Positions 60,888 through 64,000 of a DNA stretch of 64,000 nt are shown here, piece after piece. Positions within the stretch are counted from its first letter, which is position 1. Each line of letters opens with the position of its first letter. Source of the DNA: Verrucomicrobiota bacterium (GTDB lineage Bacteria > Verrucomicrobiota > Kiritimatiellia > CAIVKH01); NCBI GenBank assembly GCA_024233345.1, contig JACKPT010000011.1, positions 62,001-126,000 on the forward strand, read 5' to 3'. The position numbers were made by a program, and so were the translations under genes. The notes under the pieces were generated by a model, which searched no databases, was not told the DNA's origin, and was given only the letters and a program-made list of their open reading frames with translations.

Positions 60888-63005
60888 ATGAATAACAATG
60901 TGATGAAATGGGTGCTTTCCGTGATCCTCCTGGCCGGAGGCTTTTCGCTGTATGCTGCGCCGGTTCGCGATAAGCAGGTCGAAGCCGAACTGATCAGTAA
61001 GGTTAGCCATATTCAGCCAGGTGTTCCCTTCGAGCTCGGTCTCCGACTGACCCACGACCCGCACTGGCATACCTATTGGCTCAATGACGGCGACTCCGGC
61101 CTGCCCACGAGGATGAAGTGGGAATTGCCGGAAGGTTTCTCGGTCAGTGAAATCCAATGGCCCTATCCCGAACGCCTGTCTCTGCCTCCCTTGATGAGTT
61201 ACGGCTATGAAGGGGTCGTGCTGTTGTTGTTCACGGTGACGCCACCCGCGGACCTGCAACCCGGCACCGAGGTCACGCTGGGCGGCAAGGCGTCCTGGTT
61301 GATGTGTAAGGAAATTTGCATTCCCGGGAAAGCGGCTCTGTCCCTGAACCTGCCGGTGCGGGCTGAGGCACCCGAACCATCGGCTCAGGCGGACCAATTC
61401 ACCGAGGCTGAACGGCGCTTGCCGCTCGTTTCGGACAACTGGTCCATCCTCGCCGAGGCAGACGATCAGACCGTACAACTGACGGTGACTGCCAAAACCA
61501 CTCCCTTGCCCAAACTTGAGGAGCTGGTGTTTTTCCCGTTTGAGAAGGGGGTCATCGAGAACGCCCCGGAGCAGGTGCTGGAAACCAAGGGTGAATCCTA
61601 TCAGCTCACCATTCCCCGCGCGGAAACCGTCCCCCCCCTGCCCGACCGTTTACGGGGCGTTCTGGTTTCGGAGAACCATGAATGGGAACCGGGGCGCCAT
61701 GCGCTTTTGGTGGATATTCCCTGGGGCAAGCCAGCCCCGGCATTGCCTGCTGCCACCCGGCCCGCCACTGCTACGATCAGCCTGCCCGCCGCCATCCTGT
61801 TTGCCTTTATCGGCGGTTTGATCCTCAACCTCATGCCCTGTGTTTTTCCGGTGATCAGCCTCAAAATCCTGGGGTTTGTCCAACAGGCGGGAGAGCATCC
61901 CAAGCAAGTCCGGTATCATGGCCTGATGTTTGCAGCGGGGGTGATGATTTCCTTCTGGATTCTCGCCGGCGTACTGCTTGCCCTTCGTGCTGGGGGGGCG
62001 GTTTTCGGGTGGGGATTCCAGTTGTCCAACCCCACATTTCTGGTGGGATTGATCGCTTTATTTTATGTGATGGCTCTGAACCTGTTCGGGGTTTTTGAGA
62101 TCGGGGTCTCCCTGACCAGCGCCGGGCAAACCGTGACCAGCAAGGGAAGTTGGAGCGGATCATTTTTCAGCGGGGTACTCGCCACCGTGATTGCCACCCC
62201 CTGCTCCGCCCCGCTGATGGGTGCCGCTGTGGGCTTTGCCTTGACCCAACCCGCCTCGGTCTCCTTGATGATCTTCTCCAGTCTCGGCTTCGGCATGGCT
62301 TTCCCGTACCTCTTGCTCACCCGGTTCCCCGCCTTGCTGATGCGACTTCCCAAGCCGGGGGCCTGGATGGAAACCATGAAACAGTCGATGGGATTTATTC
62401 TCGCCGCCACCGTGGTCTGGCTGTTTTGGGTACTCTCAGCGCGCTCTGCATCGTCCTCTCTTCCCTGGGTTATGGTCATGTTTCTGCTCCTCGCGCTTGC
62501 CAGTTGGATCTACGGACGATGGGGAGCCCTACACCGCCCCCGGTCCACCCGCCTCGCGGCAATCCTGATGGCTTTGCTCCTGGGCGCGGCGGGCCTGGCC
62601 GCCGGGATGGGCAATCTCGCGCCCGTCGAGACGGCCACCACCTCCTCCTCGGATGCCTCTGGATGGGAACCCTACTCCCCGGAACAACTCGCAGCCTACC
62701 GAGCCGAGGGAACCCCGGTCTTTATTGACTTCACCGCAAAGTGGTGTCTGACCTGCCAGGTCAATAAGCGGACAGTTCTTCGTCGGGCGGAAATCCTCCA
62801 AGCATTCCGGGATCGGGGCGTCAAGTTGATGGAGGCGGACTGGACCGATCAGAATGAAACCATCGCAAAGGCCCTCGCCGGTTACGGACGCCAAAGCGTC
62901 CCGGTCTATGTGCTGTATGGAGCCGACCCCGAGGCGTCGCCCACCCTGCTGCCAGAACTGTTGACGCGAAAAATCGTTCTCGATGCATTGCAGAATGATC
63001 TTTGA
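60888..63005 (+). CDS. dsbD: Thiol:disulfide interchange protein DsbD
   Basis: A 705-residue three-part protein. A signal peptide (about residues 1-23) is followed by the DsbD-alpha-like domain (30-280) with WLMCKEICIPGKA holding two cysteines. The TM domain (about 300-560) has LNLMPCVFPVISLK and ATPCSAPLMGAA as the paired cysteines of the electron channel. The C-terminal thioredoxin domain has FTAKWCLTCQVNKR. It transfers electrons from cytoplasmic thioredoxin to periplasmic targets. The start ATG 60888 is chosen over the TTG at 60858. The exported redoxin directly downstream is a likely substrate. Confidence 0.92.
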   Translation: MNNNVMKWVLSVILLAGGFSLYAAPVRDKQVEAELISKVSHIQPGVPFELGLRLTHDPHWHTYWLNDGDSGLPTRMKWELPEGFSVSEIQWPYPERLSLPPLMSYGYEGVVLLLFTVTPPADLQPGTEVTLGGKASWLMCKEICIPGKAALSLNLPVRAEAPEPSAQADQFTEAERRLPLVSDNWSILAEADDQTVQLTVTAKTTPLPKLEELVFFPFEKGVIENAPEQVLETKGESYQLTIPRAETVPPLPDRLRGVLVSENHEWEPGRHALLVDIPWGKPAPALPAATRPATATISLPAAILFAFIGGLILNLMPCVFPVISLKILGFVQQAGEHPKQVRYHGLMFAAGVMISFWILAGVLLALRAGGAVFGWGFQLSNPTFLVGLIALFYVMALNLFGVFEIGVSLTSAGQTVTSKGSWSGSFFSGVLATVIATPCSAPLMGAAVGFALTQPASVSLMIFSSLGFGMAFPYLLLTRFPALLMRLPKPGAWMETMKQSMGFILAATVVWLFWVLSARSASSSLPWVMVMFLLLALASWIYGRWGALHRPRSTRLAAILMALLLGAAGLAAGMGNLAPVETATTSSSDASGWEPYSPEQLAAYRAEGTPVFIDFTAKWCLTCQVNKRTVLRRAEILQAFRDRGVKLMEADWTDQNETIAKALAGYGRQSVPVYVLYGADPEASPTLLPELLTRKIVLDALQNDL

Positions 63006-63083
63006 ACGGTATCTTCTCCCAACGGTCATAGGACCGAAAAGCAATAAACCATCGCTCGTACGAGCCACAACAAGGAGACGATC

Positions 63084-63683
63084 ATGAGAATGCTACTGTC
63101 AACACTGGCCGCCATGACTCTGTTGACCGCCCCGGTCCGGGCGGCGGTTGAAACAGGATCGGCCGCCCCTGAGTTCACCCTGACCGATACCCAGGGCACC
63201 AGCCACAACCTGTCCGACTTCAAGGGCAAATTTGTCGTGCTGGAATGGGTCAACCACGGGTGCCCATTTGTAAAGAAATTCTACCGGGTGGGTGAGATGC
63301 AGAAACTACAGGCCGACTACACCGGCAAGGGCGTGGTCTGGCTGTCCATCTGCTCCTCAGCGCCCGGCAAGCAGGGTAACATGAGTGCCGAGGAGTGGAA
63401 TGCATACAATACCGAGCATGAAGTCGCGGCCAGTGCGGTCCTCATCGACGAAGACGGAACTGTCGGCAAGCAATATGGTGCCCGCACCACGCCCCACATG
63501 TATGTCATCAATCCCGAGGGAACCCTGATTTACCAGGGAGCGATCGATAGCGTACGTTCCACCGAATCCGATGATATCCCGGATGCCGAAAACTACGTCC
63601 GATCCGCCCTCGATGCCGCGATGGCGGGCGAGGCGGTGGCCACCCCCCAGACCGAACCCTATGGTTGCTCGGTGAAATATTGA
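63084..63683 (+). CDS. Exported redoxin (AhpC/TSA-like), probable DsbD partner
   Basis: A 199-residue protein with a signal peptide (about 1-20, ending VRAA) and a thioredoxin fold. The redox site is NHGCPFVKKFY at about 53-63, with one Cys rather than a CxxC, and a second Cys in the C-terminal YGCSVKY. TTPHMYVINPEGTLIYQG holds the cis-Pro loop. EWVNHGCPFVxKxY is a signature I know from a periplasmic peroxiredoxin-like family. AAGGAG precedes the ATG. DsbD upstream would supply reducing equivalents, an inference from position. Confidence 0.85.
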   Translation: MRMLLSTLAAMTLLTAPVRAAVETGSAAPEFTLTDTQGTSHNLSDFKGKFVVLEWVNHGCPFVKKFYRVGEMQKLQADYTGKGVVWLSICSSAPGKQGNMSAEEWNAYNTEHEVAASAVLIDEDGTVGKQYGARTTPHMYVINPEGTLIYQGAIDSVRSTESDDIPDAENYVRSALDAAMAGEAVATPQTEPYGCSVKY

Positions 63684-63706
63684 TCAAGGGATCCATGCCA
63701 CAAGAA

Positions 63707-63737
63707 AACCCGCGCCCGCATGGCGCGGGTTTTTTTA
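63707..63737 (+). terminator. Rho-independent terminator after the redoxin gene
   Basis: A perfect 10-bp stem AACCCGCGCC/GGCGCGGGTT (63707-63716 with 63722-63731) with a five-base loop is followed by five T. It lies 24 bases downstream of the redoxin stop and separates it from pyrH. Confidence 0.92.
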
Positions 63738-63845
63738 TTGTGCTGTACCTTACCTCCACCGCCAGCGATCTTTACATCAACCCTTGGATACCCTAGGATG
63801 CCCCGGAAGTCGGAATCCAGACGGGCAACCAAGGATGAAGCACAG

Positions 63846-64000
63846 ATGGCTAAGAAAAGCGCGGCAGTTAAACCCAAATATCGGCGAATCCTACTGAAAC
63901 TCAGTGGCGAGGTCCTGCTCAACCGGGATTCCGGAAACAGCCTCGATCCCGGTATTCTTCTCTCCGTTGCCAAACAGATCAAAGAGGTCAAAAAGCTCGG
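63846..64000 (+). CDS. pyrH: UMP kinase PyrH, 3' end outside the window
   Basis: The first 51 codons of a UMP kinase. After a short basic leader (MAKKSAAVKPK) the sequence reads YRRILLKLSGEVLL, the amino-acid kinase N-terminal motif of PyrH, then SLDPGILLSVAKQIKEVKKLG, where the window ends. UMP kinase phosphorylates UMP and is usually beside rpsB-tsf and frr. AAGGA lies about ten bases before the ATG; an ATG at 63835 is out of frame. Confidence 0.9.
   Translation, partial: MAKKSAAVKPKYRRILLKLSGEVLLNRDSGNSLDPGILLSVAKQIKEVKKL

Noticed and set aside
1..64000. CRISPR arrays, tRNA genes, insertion sequences, prophage
   Set aside because: I read the intergenic gaps and found no direct-repeat arrays, no tRNA cloverleaf cores and no transposase or integrase genes.

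Overview
The window is chromosomal DNA from a Gram-negative bacterium, GC-rich by eye. The envelope genes support Gram-negative: MlaD/E/F lipid transport, an LptF/LptG-type permease, a TolC-type channel, lipoprotein signals and DsbD. Gene content and several unrecognised protein types (the SPFH/P-type ATPase/ABC island, a repeat protein rich in FPLY and WP motifs, a stand-alone left-handed beta-helix protein beside glmM, an NSS transporter with its MetS subunit) make me lean to the PVC group (Verrucomicrobiota, Kiritimatiellota or Lentisphaerota). That placement is inference; no rRNA gene is present. I see no tRNA gene, insertion sequence, prophage or CRISPR array. Genes are densely packed, and very many junctions are 4-base ATGA overlaps, so most of the window is organised in tightly coupled operons.

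Layout: 1-2.2 kb holds two CsgG-like envelope proteins and a small exported protein, followed by purE and an AsmA-like protein. 3.7-10.6 kb is an ArsR-controlled RND efflux operon that also carries a PII-like protein and three small cysteine-containing proteins. 11.3-23.3 kb is the most unusual part: ten genes on the minus strand encoding two ABC-2 permeases, one ABC ATPase, three SPFH (HflK/HflC-like) proteins, a P1B-type ATPase, a membrane-anchored helical protein, an M23 peptidase and a beta-barrel-like protein. Seven of its nine junctions are ATGA overlaps.

23.5-30.2 kb carries housekeeping genes: a cold-shock protein with a clear terminator, glycogen synthase, RNase R, an orphan GspC-like protein, the RNase P RNA gene and a CdsZ-type zinc-ribbon protein. 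30.3-35.7 kb is a plus-strand run: a DUF1295 membrane reductase with a CFA-synthase-like methyltransferase, then a C39-like peptidase, a RimK-like ATP-grasp ligase and a GCS2-type amidoligase, which together look like a small-peptide or amide biosynthesis system.

35.7-48.6 kb is mixed: L,D-transpeptidase, PcnB-like nucleotidyltransferase, sulfotransferase, DinB, RlmM, serine acetyltransferase, LptG-like permease, cytidine deaminase, HtpG, an M42 peptidase and BioA. 48.8-55.4 kb (minus strand) is one envelope operon: beta-helix protein, GlmM, FPLY-repeat protein, MlaE, MlaF, MlaD. 55.6-64 kb (plus strand) holds a degenerate SDR with SRPBCC and membrane partners, the NSS transporter and its MetS subunit, an acyl-CoA synthetase, DsbD with a redoxin partner, and the start of pyrH at the right edge.
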